Shown here: one piece after another, positions 1-11,524 of the stretch
How positions within the stretch are numbered: the stretch's first letter is position 1
Layout: the number at the start of each line of letters is the position of its first letter
Assembly: GCF_021916785.1 (NCBI RefSeq)
Contig: NZ_JAKCFC010000004.1
Location: forward strand, 62,001 to 126,000
DNA from: Mycolicibacterium lacusdiani
GTDB lineage: Bacteria > Actinomycetota > Actinomycetes > Mycobacteriales > Mycobacteriaceae
DNA: 64,000 nucleotides
Direction of reading: 5' to 3'
The notes under the pieces: model-generated
What the model was told of the DNA's origin: nothing
The model's input: the letters and a program-made list of their open reading frames with translations, nothing else
The model's database searches: none
Translations under genes and position numbers: made by a program

Positions 1-1
1 C

Positions 2-1560
2 ATGGAGGTGTACACCACCGCCAGCCGCCCCAAGTGGGACACGTTGCGCGCGTTGGGCTTCGACGACGACCACATCGGCGACTCGCGAAACCTGGACTTC
101 GAGCAGAAGTTCCTCGAGGTCACCGGTGGTCGCGGGTTCGACGTCGTGCTCGACTCGCTGGCAGGCGACTTCGTCGACGCATCGCTGCGTCTGCTGCCCC
201 GCGGTGGCGTCTTCCTCGAGATGGGCAAGACCGACATCCGCGACGCCGACACGATCGCCGCCGCCCACGAGGGCGTCCGGTACCGGGCGTTCGACCTGTT
301 CGAGCCCGGCCGGCCCCGCATGCACGACTACATCGTCGAGCTGTCCGGCATGTTCGAATCCGGCATCCTCACGCCGCTTCCGGTCACGACGTTCGACGTC
401 CGTCGCGGCCCCGCGGCGCTGCGGCACCTGAGCCAGGCCCGCCACATCGGCAAGATCGTCATGACGATGCCCGGCAACTGGTCCGCGGGCACCGTCCTGA
501 TCACCGGCGGCACCGGCATGGCAGGCGCGGCGATCGCTCGCCACGTCGTCGCCGAGCACGGCGCGCGTCACCTCCTGCTGGTGTCGCGCCGTGGACCCGA
601 CGCCCCCGGCGCGAGAGAACTCGTCGACGAACTCACCGCCGCGGGCGCGAACGTCCGCGTGGTGGCTGCCGACGCCGCCGACCGCGCCCAACTGCAGGCC
701 GTGCTCGACGGCGTAGAGGTGCCGCTGACGGCGGTCGTGCACGCCACCGGTGTGCTCGACGACGCCGTGATCGGCTCGCTGACGCCCGAGCGTGTCGAGC
801 CCGTGCTGCGCGCCAAGGTCGACGCCGCGTGGAACCTGCACGAACTCACTAGGGGCGCCAATCTCGGTGCCTTCATGCTGTTCTCGTCGATGGCAGGCGT
901 GGTCGGCTCGGCCGGCCAGGCCAACTACTGCGCCGCGAACACGTTCGTCGACGGTCTCGCCACGCACCGGCGGGCCCACGGCTTGCCCGCGACGTCGCTC
1001 GCGTGGGGCCTGTGGGACCAGGCGAGTGCGATGACCGGTCACCTCGAAGAGGCCGACCTGTCCCGCCTCGGCCGCGATGGCATCCTCGCGATGTCGAGCG
1101 ACGACGCGATGGCGCTGTTCGACAGCGCACTCGTCGTCGGCGAGCCCCTGCTGGCACCCGCGCGGATCGATCGCAGCGCGCTGCGCACCCGGTCCGCCCA
1201 GGGCGTGCTGCCGCCGATGTTCAGCCGCCTGGCCAGCGCGCCGACCCGCCGCCGCGTCGACGACTCGCTGGTCGCCGCGAAGTCGAAGTCGGCTCTGGCA
1301 CAACGTCTGCAGGGTCTCTCGGAGCCCGCGCAGCAGGCGCTCATCCTGGATCTGCTGCGGTCGCACATGTCGACCGTGCTAGGGACGACCGAGCCGGAGT
1401 CGATCAACGCCGACCTGGCGTTCTCCGATCACGGCTTCGACTCCCTGACCGCCGTCGAGCTGCGCAACCGGCTCAAGACGGCGACCGGTCTCGCGCTGTC
1501 GCCGACGCTGATCTTCGACTACCCCACCCCGCAGGCACTCGCCGGTTACATCCGCACCGA
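2..1560 (+). repeat. Intragenic direct repeat, first ER-KR-ACP copy of pks12
   Basis: This stretch encodes an ER tail, KR and ACP that are nearly identical in order and wording to positions about 6104-7667, an offset of roughly 6.1 kb. The peptide DDDHIGDSR, the GKTD motif and the [11 protein letters not shown] box of the ACP occur in both copies. It reflects duplication of a whole polyketide synthase module. Confidence 0.8.
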
Positions 1561-4500
1561 ACTGGCCGGGGACGCCTCGGCCCAGGAGCAGGCGCGGCAG
1601 ACCACGACGGTCCAGTCGGTGGTCGACGAGCCGATCGCCATCGTCGGCATCTCCTGCCGCTACCCCGGCGGCGTCGACTCGCCGGAGACGCTGTGGGACA
1701 TGGTCGCAGCGGGTCGCGACGTCGTCTCCGACTTCCCGACCGACCGCGGCTGGGACCTGGCAAACCTGTTCGACGCCGATCCCGATGCGGCGGGCACGTC
1801 CTACGCCAACACCGGCGGCTTCCTCTACGACGCCGCTGACTTCGACCCGGCGTTCTTCGGCGTCTCACCCACCGAGGCGCTGGCCATGGACCCGCAGCAG
1901 CGGCTGTTCCTGGAACTCGCCTGGGAGGCCCTGGAGCGCGGCGGGTTCGACCCCGCGTCGTTGCGCGGCAGCGCCACCGGCGTGTTCGCGGGCGTCTACG
2001 CCCAGGGTTACGGCATCGGTGCCGACGGCGCCGAGGGCTTCCGTCTGACGGGCCAGGCGTCGAGCGTGGCGTCGGGCCGGGTGTCCTACGTGCTCGGCCT
2101 CGAGGGTCCCGCCGTGTCGGTCGACACCGCGTGCTCCTCGTCGCTGGTCGCCCTCCACATGGCGGTGCAGGCACTGCGCCTCGGCGAGTGCGATCTCGCG
2201 CTCGCGGGTGGTGTCACGATCAACGCGACGCCGGACGTCTTCGTCGAGTTCAGCAGGCAGCGCGGCCTGTCCTCCGATGGTCGGTGCAAGTCGTTCGCGG
2301 GTGCCGCGGACGGCACCGGATTCGCCGATGGCGGCGGCATTCTCGTCGTCGAGCGGCTGTCGGACGCCCAGCGCAACGGCCACCAGGTCCTGGCGGTCGT
2401 GCGCGGCTCCGCGATCAACCAGGACGGCGCGTCCAACGGACTCACCGCCCCCAACGGTCCGTCGCAGCAGCGCGTCGTGCGTGCCGCGCTCGCCAACGCA
2501 GGCCTGACGCCGTCGGACGTCGACGCCGTCGAGGCGCACGGCACCGGAACCACGCTGGGCGACCCGATCGAGGCGCAGGCACTGCTGGCGACCTACGGGC
2601 AGAACCGCTCCGAGCCGCTGTACCTGGGCTCGATCAAGTCGAACATGGGCCACAGCCAGGCCGCCGCAGGCGTCGCAGGCATCATCAAGGTCGTCGAATC
2701 ACTGCGCCACGACACGCTTCCCGCGACGCTGCACGTCGACGAGCCCAGCCCGCACGTGGATTGGTCGATGGGTTCGATCGCACTGCTGACCGAGCCGCGA
2801 CCGTGGCAGCCCAACGGCCACCCGCGCCGCGCAGGCGTCTCGTCGTTCGGGATCAGCGGCACCAACGCGCACGTCATCATCGAGGAGGCTCCGGCCAACC
2901 CGGCGACCGACGCGCGCGTGGTCACCGAGCATCCGCCGGTCGTGCCGTGGACGCTGTCGGCGAAGTCGCCCGACGCGCTGACCGCCCAGGCCCGCCGCAT
3001 CGCCGAGCACCTCGACGCCCACCCGGACGTCGACCCGCTCGACGTCGGCTGGACCCTCGGCGGCCGCAGCGCCTTCCCGCACCGCGCGGTGGTGCTCGGC
3101 GCCGACCGCGACGAGCTGCTGCGCGGGCTGACCGCGCTGTCACTCGACGAGCCGGCCAACGGCTTCGTCCGCGGCCGCGCCAGCGGCGGTGGCAAGACGG
3201 CGTTCGTGTTCCCCGGCCAGGGCTCCCAAGCGCTCGGCATGGGACGCGAGCTGCACGCCGCCTACCCGGTGTTCGCCGACGCGTTCGACGCCACGGCACG
3301 CGAACTCGACCGCCATCTGCTGCGCCCGGTGCGCGACGTGATGTGGGGCGCCAACGGCACGCTGCTCGACAGCACCGAGTTCGCCCAGCCGGCCCTGTTC
3401 GCCATCGAGGTGGCGCTGTTCCGCCTGCTCGAATCGTGGGGTGTGCGACCGGACTACCTGATCGGACACTCGATCGGCGAGCTGTCGGCCGCACACGTGG
3501 CCGGCGTCCTGTCGCTGGAGAACGCGGCAGCGCTAGTCGTGGCCCGCGGCAGGCTCATGCAGCGGCTGCCCGAGGGCGGCGCGATGGTCGCGGTCGCCGC
3601 GACCGAGGACGAGGTCGCACCACTGCTGCGCGACGACGTCTCGATCGCCGCGGTGAACGCGCCCGGCTCCGTGGTGATCTCGGGCCCGCAGGACGCGGTG
3701 CTCGCGGTCGCCGAGACGCTGCGCGAGCAGGGTCGGCGCACGCACCGGCTCGCGGTGTCGCACGCATTCCACTCGTCGCTCATGGAGCCGATGCTGCTGG
3801 AGTTCAACACCCTTGCCAGCGGCATGTCCGTCACGGCGCCGAGCATTCCGGTGATCTCCAACCTCACCGGTGAGGTCGCAGGCCCTGACTTCGGCACGTC
3901 GGCGTACTGGCAGCGGCACATCCGCGAGGCGGTCCGCTTCGCCGACGGCGTGCGCGCGCTGGCCGCGGCGGGCGTCACCCGGTTCCTCGAACTCGGGCCG
4001 GCCAGCGGGCTGACGGCGTCGATCGCGCAGACACTGGCCGATCGGGATGCGGCGGTCGAGCCGGTCGCCGCGTCGGTGCTGCGCAAGGACCGGCCGGAAC
4101 CGACGACGCTGCTGACGGCGCTCGCCGAGTTCTCGATCGCCGGTGGCGACGTGTCGTGGCGCGGCATCTGCGAAGGCGGACGGTTGGCCGACCTGCCCAC
4201 CTACGCCTTCCAGCGCCGCCGCTTCTGGCTGTCGACGCAGGGCTCCGGTGCCACCAACGCCGTTGGCCTCGGCCTCGGTGGTACCGAGCACGCGCTGCTC
4301 GGTGCGGTCGTCGAGATGCCGGAGTCCGGTGGCGTGACGCTGACCGGTCGCCTCTCGGTTTCCACGCAGTCGTGGCTGTCCGATCACGCCGTCGGCGGGG
4401 TCGTGCTGTTCCCGGGCGCCGGGTTCGTCGAGCTGGCGATCCGCGCGGGCGACGAGGTCGGCTGCAACACCGTCGACGAGCTGATGTTGCACGCACCGCT

Positions 4501-7500
4501 GGTCCTCCCGCCCGAGGGCGTCGCCGTCCAGGTGGTCGTGAGCGCGGCGGACGCGGGCGGCGCGCACGTGGTGTCGATCTTCTCCCGGCCGGACGCCGAC
4601 GGTTCGCCGTGGACGCTGCACGCCGAGGGCGAACTCGGCGTCGAGGCGACCAAGCCCGGTGCCGAACTCACGGTGTGGCCCCCAGTCGGGGCCCGCGAGG
4701 TCGACGTCGCAGACGCCTACGAGGTGCTGTCGGCGCGCGGCTACCAGTACGGTCCTGCCTTCCAGAACCTCACCGCGATGTGGCGCCGCGGCGACGAGAT
4801 CTTCGCCGAGGTGAAGCTGGGACAGGACGTGTCGGTCGCCGGACTCGGCGTGCACCCCGCGCTGCTCGACGGCGCCCTGCACGCGGTGATCCTGGGTAAA
4901 GACTCCGACGAGCTGGCGCTGCCCTTCTCCTGGCAGAAGGTGTCGCTGCACGCCGCGGGCGCCTCGGCGATCCGGGCTCGGATCGCTCCGAACGGCCCGA
5001 GTTCGATGTCGATCGACCTCGCCGACGGACTGGGTCTGCCGGTGCTGTCGGTGCAGTCCATGGTCGCCCGGCCGGTCACGGCCGAGCAGCTGGCTGCCGC
5101 GGTCGGCGGCACGAAGAACGGCGGCGAGCTGTTCGAGGTCATCTGGTCCCCCGTCACCCAGCAGGCAGACGCCGCAGGGGCCGATGGTGACGTCCCGGTG
5201 TACGAGCTGGACACCCAGGCCCAGGCGTCCGAGGTGCCCGGCGTGTACGCCGCCACCCACGCGGCACTCGAGCGCATGCAGTCCTGGCTCGCCGGGCCTT
5301 CTGCGGACGCGAGGAGCAGTCAGGATCCAGCCACGCTCGTCGTGGTCACCCGCGGCGCGGTCGCCATGCCGGGCGAGAAGCTCGCCAACCTGGCGGGCGC
5401 GGCGGCATGGGGCCTGATCCGGGCCGCTCAGACCGAGCACCCCGGCCGCGTCGTGCTCCTCGACACCGACGACACCGCACCGGTCGACCAGAGTGTCCTC
5501 GCGTCCGTCGTCGCCACAGGCGAACCGCAGATCTTGCTCCGCAAGGGCACCCTGCACCTCGCCCGCGTAGTGCCGAGCCGGGCCGCCGAGGCCGTGCTGA
5601 CACCGCCCGCCGACGGTTCGCCGTGGCGGCTGGCGGTCGGGACGCCGGGCACGTTTGACGACCTGGTGCTCGAACCCATCCCGGATGCCGGCGAACCGCT
5701 CGGTGCAGGCCGGGTGCGGGTGGCGATCCGAGCGATCGCGGCGAACTTCCGCGACGTGATGATCACCCTGGGGCTGTACCCGGGTGAGGCCGTCATGGGC
5801 ATCGAGGCGACCGGCGTGGTCACCGAGGTGGGTCCCGACGTGGCGGGTGTGTCGGTGGGCGACCGCGTGATGGGTCTGTTCCCCGAGGGCACCGGCACCG
5901 TCGCCACCACCGACGCGCGCGTCGTGCTGCCCGTCCCGCCGGAGTGGCGTGACACCGAGGCCGCCGGCTTCACTGTGGGCTTCGCGACCGCGTTCTTCGC
6001 GCTGCGCCAGATCGCCGACGTGCAGCCCGGCCAGTCCGTGCTGATCCACGCCGCCACCGGCGGCGTCGGCATGGCGGCCGTGCAGCTGGCCAGGCACTGG
6101 GGCCTGGAGGTGTTCGCCACCGCCAGCCAACCCAAGTGGGACACGTTGCGCGCCATGGGCTTCGACGACGACCACATCGGCGACTCCCGCACGCTGGACT
6201 TCGAGCAGAAGTTCATGGCCGTGACCGGTGGGCGTGGTGTCGACGTGGTGCTCGACGCGCTGGCGGGCGACTTCGTGGACGCGTCGCTGCGGCTGCTGCC
6301 GCGGGGCGGTGCGTTCCTCGAGATGGGCAAGACCGACATGCGCGACGCCGACGCCGTGGCCGCCGCCCACCCGGGCGTGCGGTACCGCGCCTTCGACCTG
6401 TTCGAAGCCGGCGCCGACGGCGTGGCCAGGATCCTCACGGGCGTGGCGGAGCTCAGCCGCAGCGGGGTGCTCAAGCCGCTGCCGGTCGATCCGTGGGACG
6501 TGCGTCGCGCGCCTGCCGCGCTGCGTCACCTCAGCCAGGCCAAGCACATCGGCAAGGTCGTCATGACGATGCCCGACAACTGGGCGATGGGCACCGTGCT
6601 CATCACCGGCGGTACCGGTATGGCGGGTGCATCGGTGGCCCGCCACGTCGTCGCCAATCACGGTGCGCGCGACCTGCTGCTGGTCTCGCGTCGGGGTCCG
6701 GACGCGCCAGGTGCCGACGAGCTGGTCGCCGAACTCACCGAGGCGGGCGCCAGCGTGCGCGTCGTCGCGGCCGACGTGTCCGATCGGGACGCGCTGGGCA
6801 AGGTGCTGGCCGAGATCGACCATCCGCGGGCGCTATCGGCGGTGTTCCACACCGCTGGCGTGATCGACGACGCCGTCGTCACGTCGCTGACCCCGGAACG
6901 CGTCGACACCGTGCTGCGCGCCAAGGTCGACGCGGCCGACAACCTGCACGAGTTGACCCGCGACCTCGATCTGTCGGTGTTCGTTCTGTTCTCCTCGATG
7001 GCCGGCCTGGTCGGTGCATCGGGGCAGGCGAACTACTCGGCGGCGAACGCCTACCTCGACGCGCTGGCCAATCACCGGCGCTCGCTGGGACTGCCCGGGA
7101 TGTCGCTGGGCTGGGGTCTGTGGGATCAGGCCAGCGGCATGACCGGCCACCTGGAGAACGTCGACATCGCACGGCTCAACCGCGACGGCATCCTCGCGAT
7201 GTCCGTCGAGGAGGCCCTGGCGCTGCTGGACGAGGCACTGGTCGTCAACGAGCCGTTCCTGGTGCCAGCCCGCATCGATCGTGCTGCACTGCGGACGAAG
7301 TCGACGGCGGGCACGTTGCCGCCGATGTTCCTCGACCTCATCTCGGGTCCGTCGCGCCGCCAGGTTGGCGACTCGATGGCGGCCGCACAGTCGCGCTCGG
7401 CGCTGACGGCGCGGATGGCGGGGCTGCCGGTCGACGAGCAGCAGGCGATCCTGCTGGACCTCGTGCGCTCGCACATGGCGACGGTGCTCGGCTTGCCGTC

Positions 7501-7918
7501 ACCGGAGGCGATCGGCGCGGACCTGGCGTTCCAGGATCACGGCTTCGACTCGCTGACAGCGGTGGAGCTGCGCAACCGGCTCAAGGCGGCGACGGGTCTG
7601 ACGCTGTCGCCGACGCTGATCTTCGACTATCCGAACCCGACGTCGCTCGCGGAGTACTTCCGCACGCAGCTGGTCGGCGAGGACGGCGAAGCGGCCGGGG
7701 ACAAGGTCAGTGCGGTCGACGTGGAGCTGCAGCGCGTGGTGTCGTCGATCCCGATCAAGCGGCTACGTCAGGCCGGCGTGCTCGACATGCTGCTCAACCT
7801 CGCCGGTCAGTCGGGTGACGTCACCGAGGACGCGGCAGGCGACCGGGGTGCGCAGAGCATCGAGGACATGGACCTGCAGGACCTGCTCAAGGCGTTCGAC
7901 GACGATGACGACGACTAG
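2..7918 (+). CDS. pks12: Mycoketide synthase Pks12, type I modular polyketide synthase (5' truncated)
   Basis: The window opens inside this gene. The first ATG aligns with an internal Leu of the second module, so the true start lies upstream. Domain order in the 2638 residues present: end of an enoyl reductase (1-165), ketoreductase (165-400), ACP (Ser 481), ketosynthase (from 543; triad Cys711/His846/His884), acyltransferase (GHSIG Ser1157), dehydratase (HxxxGxxxxP, His1462; Asp1623), enoyl reductase (about 1906-2190), ketoreductase (Tyr2345), ACP (Ser2517) and an acidic helical tail ending in six Asp. The HAFH motif at 1254-1257 and the Ile in GHSIG suggest malonyl-CoA specificity for this acyltransferase. 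Two full reducing modules in one chain, the acidic tail and the Rv2047c-type neighbour identify Pks12 (Rv2048c), which builds the mycoketide chain of mannosyl phosphomycoketides. Confidence 0.93.
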   Translation: MEVYTTASRPKWDTLRALGFDDDHIGDSRNLDFEQKFLEVTGGRGFDVVLDSLAGDFVDASLRLLPRGGVFLEMGKTDIRDADTIAAAHEGVRYRAFDLFEPGRPRMHDYIVELSGMFESGILTPLPVTTFDVRRGPAALRHLSQARHIGKIVMTMPGNWSAGTVLITGGTGMAGAAIARHVVAEHGARHLLLVSRRGPDAPGARELVDELTAAGANVRVVAADAADRAQLQAVLDGVEVPLTAVVHATGVLDDAVIGSLTPERVEPVLRAKVDAAWNLHELTRGANLGAFMLFSSMAGVVGSAGQANYCAANTFVDGLATHRRAHGLPATSLAWGLWDQASAMTGHLEEADLSRLGRDGILAMSSDDAMALFDSALVVGEPLLAPARIDRSALRTRSAQGVLPPMFSRLASAPTRRRVDDSLVAAKSKSALAQRLQGLSEPAQQALILDLLRSHMSTVLGTTEPESINADLAFSDHGFDSLTAVELRNRLKTATGLALSPTLIFDYPTPQALAGYIRTELAGDASAQEQARQTTTVQSVVDEPIAIVGISCRYPGGVDSPETLWDMVAAGRDVVSDFPTDRGWDLANLFDADPDAAGTSYANTGGFLYDAADFDPAFFGVSPTEALAMDPQQRLFLELAWEALERGGFDPASLRGSATGVFAGVYAQGYGIGADGAEGFRLTGQASSVASGRVSYVLGLEGPAVSVDTACSSSLVALHMAVQALRLGECDLALAGGVTINATPDVFVEFSRQRGLSSDGRCKSFAGAADGTGFADGGGILVVERLSDAQRNGHQVLAVVRGSAINQDGASNGLTAPNGPSQQRVVRAALANAGLTPSDVDAVEAHGTGTTLGDPIEAQALLATYGQNRSEPLYLGSIKSNMGHSQAAAGVAGIIKVVESLRHDTLPATLHVDEPSPHVDWSMGSIALLTEPRPWQPNGHPRRAGVSSFGISGTNAHVIIEEAPANPATDARVVTEHPPVVPWTLSAKSPDALTAQARRIAEHLDAHPDVDPLDVGWTLGGRSAFPHRAVVLGADRDELLRGLTALSLDEPANGFVRGRASGGGKTAFVFPGQGSQALGMGRELHAAYPVFADAFDATARELDRHLLRPVRDVMWGANGTLLDSTEFAQPALFAIEVALFRLLESWGVRPDYLIGHSIGELSAAHVAGVLSLENAAALVVARGRLMQRLPEGGAMVAVAATEDEVAPLLRDDVSIAAVNAPGSVVISGPQDAVLAVAETLREQGRRTHRLAVSHAFHSSLMEPMLLEFNTLASGMSVTAPSIPVISNLTGEVAGPDFGTSAYWQRHIREAVRFADGVRALAAAGVTRFLELGPASGLTASIAQTLADRDAAVEPVAASVLRKDRPEPTTLLTALAEFSIAGGDVSWRGICEGGRLADLPTYAFQRRRFWLSTQGSGATNAVGLGLGGTEHALLGAVVEMPESGGVTLTGRLSVSTQSWLSDHAVGGVVLFPGAGFVELAIRAGDEVGCNTVDELMLHAPLVLPPEGVAVQVVVSAADAGGAHVVSIFSRPDADGSPWTLHAEGELGVEATKPGAELTVWPPVGAREVDVADAYEVLSARGYQYGPAFQNLTAMWRRGDEIFAEVKLGQDVSVAGLGVHPALLDGALHAVILGKDSDELALPFSWQKVSLHAAGASAIRARIAPNGPSSMSIDLADGLGLPVLSVQSMVARPVTAEQLAAAVGGTKNGGELFEVIWSPVTQQADAAGADGDVPVYELDTQAQASEVPGVYAATHAALERMQSWLAGPSADARSSQDPATLVVVTRGAVAMPGEKLANLAGAAAWGLIRAAQTEHPGRVVLLDTDDTAPVDQSVLASVVATGEPQILLRKGTLHLARVVPSRAAEAVLTPPADGSPWRLAVGTPGTFDDLVLEPIPDAGEPLGAGRVRVAIRAIAANFRDVMITLGLYPGEAVMGIEATGVVTEVGPDVAGVSVGDRVMGLFPEGTGTVATTDARVVLPVPPEWRDTEAAGFTVGFATAFFALRQIADVQPGQSVLIHAATGGVGMAAVQLARHWGLEVFATASQPKWDTLRAMGFDDDHIGDSRTLDFEQKFMAVTGGRGVDVVLDALAGDFVDASLRLLPRGGAFLEMGKTDMRDADAVAAAHPGVRYRAFDLFEAGADGVARILTGVAELSRSGVLKPLPVDPWDVRRAPAALRHLSQAKHIGKVVMTMPDNWAMGTVLITGGTGMAGASVARHVVANHGARDLLLVSRRGPDAPGADELVAELTEAGASVRVVAADVSDRDALGKVLAEIDHPRALSAVFHTAGVIDDAVVTSLTPERVDTVLRAKVDAADNLHELTRDLDLSVFVLFSSMAGLVGASGQANYSAANAYLDALANHRRSLGLPGMSLGWGLWDQASGMTGHLENVDIARLNRDGILAMSVEEALALLDEALVVNEPFLVPARIDRAALRTKSTAGTLPPMFLDLISGPSRRQVGDSMAAAQSRSALTARMAGLPVDEQQAILLDLVRSHMATVLGLPSPEAIGADLAFQDHGFDSLTAVELRNRLKAATGLTLSPTLIFDYPNPTSLAEYFRTQLVGEDGEAAGDKVSAVDVELQRVVSSIPIKRLRQAGVLDMLLNLAGQSGDVTEDAAGDRGAQSIEDMDLQDLLKAFDDDDDD
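6104..7667 (+). repeat. Intragenic direct repeat, second ER-KR-ACP copy of pks12
   Basis: Partner of the repeat at 2-1560. The DNA is very similar but carries scattered silent and missense differences, for example FATASQPK against YTTASRPK near the start. Long direct repeats of this kind can collapse in assembly or recombine. Confidence 0.8.
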
Positions 7919-7924
7919 GAAGCG

Positions 7925-10234
7925 ATGAGGGTTCTGGTCGTCGGTGCCGACGGCACGCTGGGCCGGGGCGTCGCGCTCCGGCTAGTGAGCCTCGGGCACC
8001 ACGTGGTCGGTCTCGGCGCGCGTCGTCCCGAGAGTTGGCCGGGTTCGGTCGAGTTCGTGTCATCCATCGCGGATTCGTCGGGCTTCGACGCCGTCGCGAT
8101 GTGCACCGACGTCGACGTCCCTGGCGACGTCCGACGGGTCGTCGTCCGGCACCCGCTGGTGCTGGGCCGTGACGCCGACGAGTCGGTGCTGCGGGCGTTC
8201 GCGCGGCCGGTGCATCTGTACTCGGGCGACGAAGTGGACCGGCCGCTGCAGGTGGTGCACCCGCACGACCTCGAACGGGCGTACGTGCACGCAGTCGTCA
8301 GCGGGGCCACCGAGCCCGTCGAGATCGCGGCCACCGGCCAGACCACGTTCCGCGCCATCGCCTCGGCGGTCGGCAGGCCAATGGTGCGGGTGCCAGCAGG
8401 CTTCGCCTCCCCGCCGGTCGAGTTCGGCCCCTGGCTCGACGGTTCCGACGCCATCGCCCCGACCTGGTCGGCGTCCGAGTGCGTCGAGGACTTCGCACTG
8501 GTGGTGCGCGCCCGGTTCGCGCTGGGCGACCACGTCGTCGCGCTGCCGTGGCGGCTGCCGCGGGTCCGCGAGATACCGGCCGTCGACACCCCCGCCGACG
8601 ACGGCGTCGCCCCGGTGACCGCCGGGATCGACGGACGCGCAGGCGAATTCGACACGCCCATCGACCCGCGCTTCCCCGCGTTCGTCGCCACGAACCTCTC
8701 GGAGGCGCTGCCGGGGCCGTTCACGCCGTCGTCGGCGTCGGTGACCGTGCGCGGCACCAGGGCCGCTGCGCTGGTGATCGCCCAGCGGCTGCGGCCGGGC
8801 GGCGCCGTGCAGCGCGAGATGGCCAAGCGCACGACCGGCGTGTTCGGCCACCGCCTGTACGCGGGCATCACGTCGGGTCACTTCATGGCGCAGACGGTGC
8901 CGCTGGTGGACCCGGACATGATCATCAACGGGTTCTTCGGGCGCACGATCGAGGGCCTTTCGCTGTTCGGCGACGAACGGCCGCCCATCGAGAAGCGTTC
9001 CCTGCCCAGCCATCTGCGCGGGGTGCTGACGTTCGCCAACAATCTGCTCGGCCTGACGGCAGGTTCTGGACGCGACACCCGGGACCTCGTCGGCGACGTG
9101 GCGCGGCTCGAGGAGCGGGCTCGGTCAGCGGCCGAGCTGGACGATCAGCGGTTGCGCGAACTCATCGTGCTGGCGCGTGACCACGTGGTGCACGCCTGGG
9201 TGCTGGCGTCCGCGTCGATCCTGGTCTGTACGGCCTACGGGGTGATCCTGCGGCTGCTGTGTGGGCGCGACGTGCTGCCGTCCGCCGGAGCCGATGTCGC
9301 GAGCGCGCAGTCCCTCGGCGCGGTGCACCGCCTTGCGGCCATCGCCCGCACCGACCCCGCGCTGAGCGCACTGTTGAAGTCGGGCGATGCCGATCCCGAC
9401 ACGCTGGCCGCCGTCGCGCCGGACTTCGCGGCCCGGCTGAAGCGCGAGGTCGACGCGATCGGTCACCGGGGACCCGGCGAGGTGGAGATGCGCAGCGCGT
9501 CGTTCGCCGACGACCCCCGGCTGCTGCTGCGGATGGTCGCCAAGACCCTCGAGCTGCCGCCGTGGGAGCCGCCTCCCCCGCCCGATATCCCGCTGTGGGT
9601 GCGGCCCATCGCCGCCGCGGCGTCGAGCCAGCTGCGCGACCGCGAGGTCCGCCGCGACCGGATGGTCAGGACCATCTGGCTGCTGCGTGGGCTGCTGCGC
9701 GAGTACGGCCGCCGCCTCGTCGCCGAAGGCATCGTGACCGAGGTCGACGACGTGTTCTACCTGCTGGTCGACGAACTCGACGCCCCGCCGCCCGACGTGG
9801 CCGCGGTCGTCGCCAGGCGTCGCGCCGAGCAGACTGAGTTGGAGCGGATCGTGCCGCCCGAGGCGTTCAACGGCACGTGGGCACCCACCGAGACCGCTGC
9901 GGTCCTGACCGGCGGCGAGGTGCTGCACGGCATGGGCGTATGCGCCGGTGTGGCCCGTGGCCGGGTGCGGGTCGTGACGCCCGAGACCATCGACGACCTG
10001 GAACCCGGCGAGATCCTCGTCGCGCAGGTCACCGACGTCGGATACACACCGGCGTTCGCCTACGCGGCGGCGGTGGTCACCGAACTCGGCGGCCACATGT
10101 CGCACGCGGCGATCGTCGCCCGCGAGTTCGGCGTGCCCTGCGTGGTGAACGCCCGCGGCGCGTCGTCGAGCCTGCCGACCGGGACGATGATCGAAGTGGA
10201 CGGCACCACCGGCGACGTCACGGTGCTGGGCTGA
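7925..10234 (+). CDS. Rv2047c-type fusion: NAD-dependent epimerase-like domain plus PEP-utilising mobile domain
   Basis: ATG lies 6 bp after the pks12 stop, with AGGA just upstream, so the two genes are probably one transcript. Residues 1-200 look like a nucleotide-sugar epimerase fold (start RVLVVGADGTLG, a Rossmann loop), although the usual YxxxK catalytic pair is not evident. The central part resembles the non-catalytic body of PEP synthase or rifampicin phosphotransferase-like proteins. Residues 690-769 are a PEP-utiliser mobile domain with the phosphate-carrying motif GGHMSHAA (His727). Length is 769 aa; the M. tuberculosis counterpart downstream of pks12 is somewhat longer. No ATP-grasp domain is seen, so the phosphoryl donor is unclear. 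A role tied to mycoketide or phospholipid synthesis is inference from position. Confidence 0.8.
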   Translation: MRVLVVGADGTLGRGVALRLVSLGHHVVGLGARRPESWPGSVEFVSSIADSSGFDAVAMCTDVDVPGDVRRVVVRHPLVLGRDADESVLRAFARPVHLYSGDEVDRPLQVVHPHDLERAYVHAVVSGATEPVEIAATGQTTFRAIASAVGRPMVRVPAGFASPPVEFGPWLDGSDAIAPTWSASECVEDFALVVRARFALGDHVVALPWRLPRVREIPAVDTPADDGVAPVTAGIDGRAGEFDTPIDPRFPAFVATNLSEALPGPFTPSSASVTVRGTRAAALVIAQRLRPGGAVQREMAKRTTGVFGHRLYAGITSGHFMAQTVPLVDPDMIINGFFGRTIEGLSLFGDERPPIEKRSLPSHLRGVLTFANNLLGLTAGSGRDTRDLVGDVARLEERARSAAELDDQRLRELIVLARDHVVHAWVLASASILVCTAYGVILRLLCGRDVLPSAGADVASAQSLGAVHRLAAIARTDPALSALLKSGDADPDTLAAVAPDFAARLKREVDAIGHRGPGEVEMRSASFADDPRLLLRMVAKTLELPPWEPPPPPDIPLWVRPIAAAASSQLRDREVRRDRMVRTIWLLRGLLREYGRRLVAEGIVTEVDDVFYLLVDELDAPPPDVAAVVARRRAEQTELERIVPPEAFNGTWAPTETAAVLTGGEVLHGMGVCAGVARGRVRVVTPETIDDLEPGEILVAQVTDVGYTPAFAYAAAVVTELGGHMSHAAIVAREFGVPCVVNARGASSSLPTGTMIEVDGTTGDVTVLG

Positions 10235-10291
10235 CACGTCACCGCTGGCGTGCCGGAGGGCTGACTCGACGGGTGTCATATCGTGGCGGTC

Positions 10292-11524
10292 ATGGACTTC
10301 TCGATGTCGGCCAAGGGCCAGGACTACTACGACCGGCTCACCGCCTTCATGACGGAGCACGTGTTCCCCGCGGAGGCGTCCTACGAGGCGTATCGGCACG
10401 AGATGGGCAGAGACGATCACACGGTGCCGCCGGTTGTCGAGGACCTCAAGAAGCTGGCCAGGGAGCAGGGGCTGTGGAACCTGTTCCTGCCGTCTGAGTC
10501 GGGGCTGACCAACCTGGAGTACGCGCCGCTGGCCGAACTGAGCGGCTGGAGCATGGAGATCGCTCCGGAGGTGCTCAACTGCGCGGCACCCGACACCGGG
10601 AACATGGAGACGCTGCACCTGTTCGCCAACGAAGAGCAGAGCAAGCAGTGGCTCGAGCCGCTGCTGAACGGCGAGATCCGTAGCGCCTTCGCGATGACCG
10701 AGCCCGCAGTGGCGTCCAGCGATGCCCGCAACATCGAGACGACGATGCTGCGCGACGGCGACGACTACCTCATCAACGGGCGCAAGTGGTGGATTTCCGG
10801 TGCCGCCGATCCGCGTTGCAAGCTGCTGATCGTCATGGGCCGCACGAACCCTGACGCCGCGAGCCATCAGCAGCAGTCGATGATCCTGGTGCCCATCGAC
10901 ACGCCAGGGGTGTCCGTCGAGCGGTCGCTGCCGGTGTTCGGCTACCAGGATCAGCACGGGCACTGCGAGGTCTCGTTCGACAACGTGCGGGTGCCGGTGG
11001 CCAACCTCCTGCACGAGGAGGGCAGCGGGTTCGCGATCGCCCAGGCTCGACTCGGGCCCGGCCGCATCCACCACTGCATGCGTGCGATCGGCGTGGCCGA
11101 GCGGGCGCTGGCGCTGATGGTCGACCGCGTGACCAAGCGCATCGCGTTCGGCAAGCCGCTGGCCGAACAGGGCGTGGTGCAGCAGCAGGTTGCGTTGTCG
11201 CGCAACGAGATCGACCAGGCGCGTCTGCTGTGTCACAAGGCGGCGTGGACCATCGATCAGCACGGCAACAAGAGCATCGAGGCGCGTAAGCAGGTCGCCC
11301 AGATCAAGGCCGTGGCACCGCAGATGGCGTGCAACGTGCTCGACCGGGCCATCCAGGTGCATGGCGCGGCGGGCATCAGCGACGACGTGCCACTGGCGCG
11401 GCTGTACGGCTGGCACCGGGCGATGCGTCTGTTCGACGGGCCCGACGAGGTGCACATGCGAACGATCGCACGGACCGAACTGGGCGCGGAGAAGTCGGCG
11501 CTGGCGGCGGCGGTGACGTCCTAG
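10292..11524 (+). CDS. fadE2: Acyl-CoA dehydrogenase FadE2
   Basis: A 410-residue flavin-dependent acyl-CoA dehydrogenase. N-terminal helical, middle beta (AMTEPAVASSDARN, the FAD/substrate loop) and C-terminal helical domains are in normal order. ATG 10292 (MDFSMSAKG) is preferred; an in-frame GTG at 10283 would add three residues. The stop overlaps the GTG start of the phosphatase gene (TAGTGA), which indicates translational coupling. The fadE2-ptbB pair matches Rv0154c-Rv0153c. Family function is alpha,beta-dehydrogenation of an acyl-CoA in beta-oxidation; the length class resembles ACAD10/11-type enzymes. The chain length of the substrate cannot be read from sequence. Confidence 0.9.
   Translation: MDFSMSAKGQDYYDRLTAFMTEHVFPAEASYEAYRHEMGRDDHTVPPVVEDLKKLAREQGLWNLFLPSESGLTNLEYAPLAELSGWSMEIAPEVLNCAAPDTGNMETLHLFANEEQSKQWLEPLLNGEIRSAFAMTEPAVASSDARNIETTMLRDGDDYLINGRKWWISGAADPRCKLLIVMGRTNPDAASHQQQSMILVPIDTPGVSVERSLPVFGYQDQHGHCEVSFDNVRVPVANLLHEEGSGFAIAQARLGPGRIHHCMRAIGVAERALALMVDRVTKRIAFGKPLAEQGVVQQQVALSRNEIDQARLLCHKAAWTIDQHGNKSIEARKQVAQIKAVAPQMACNVLDRAIQVHGAAGISDDVPLARLYGWHRAMRLFDGPDEVHMRTIARTELGAEKSALAAAVTS

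Noticed and set aside
3533..6823. 1096-codon open frame antisense to pks12
   Set aside because: High-GC mycobacterial genes produce long open antisense frames; the product is His/Arg/Gly-rich without domains and lies wholly opposite a clear polyketide synthase.
9125..11455. 776-codon minus-strand frame opposite the Rv2047c-like gene and fadE2
   Set aside because: Spans two unrelated sense genes and their boundary, with no family character; a codon-bias shadow.
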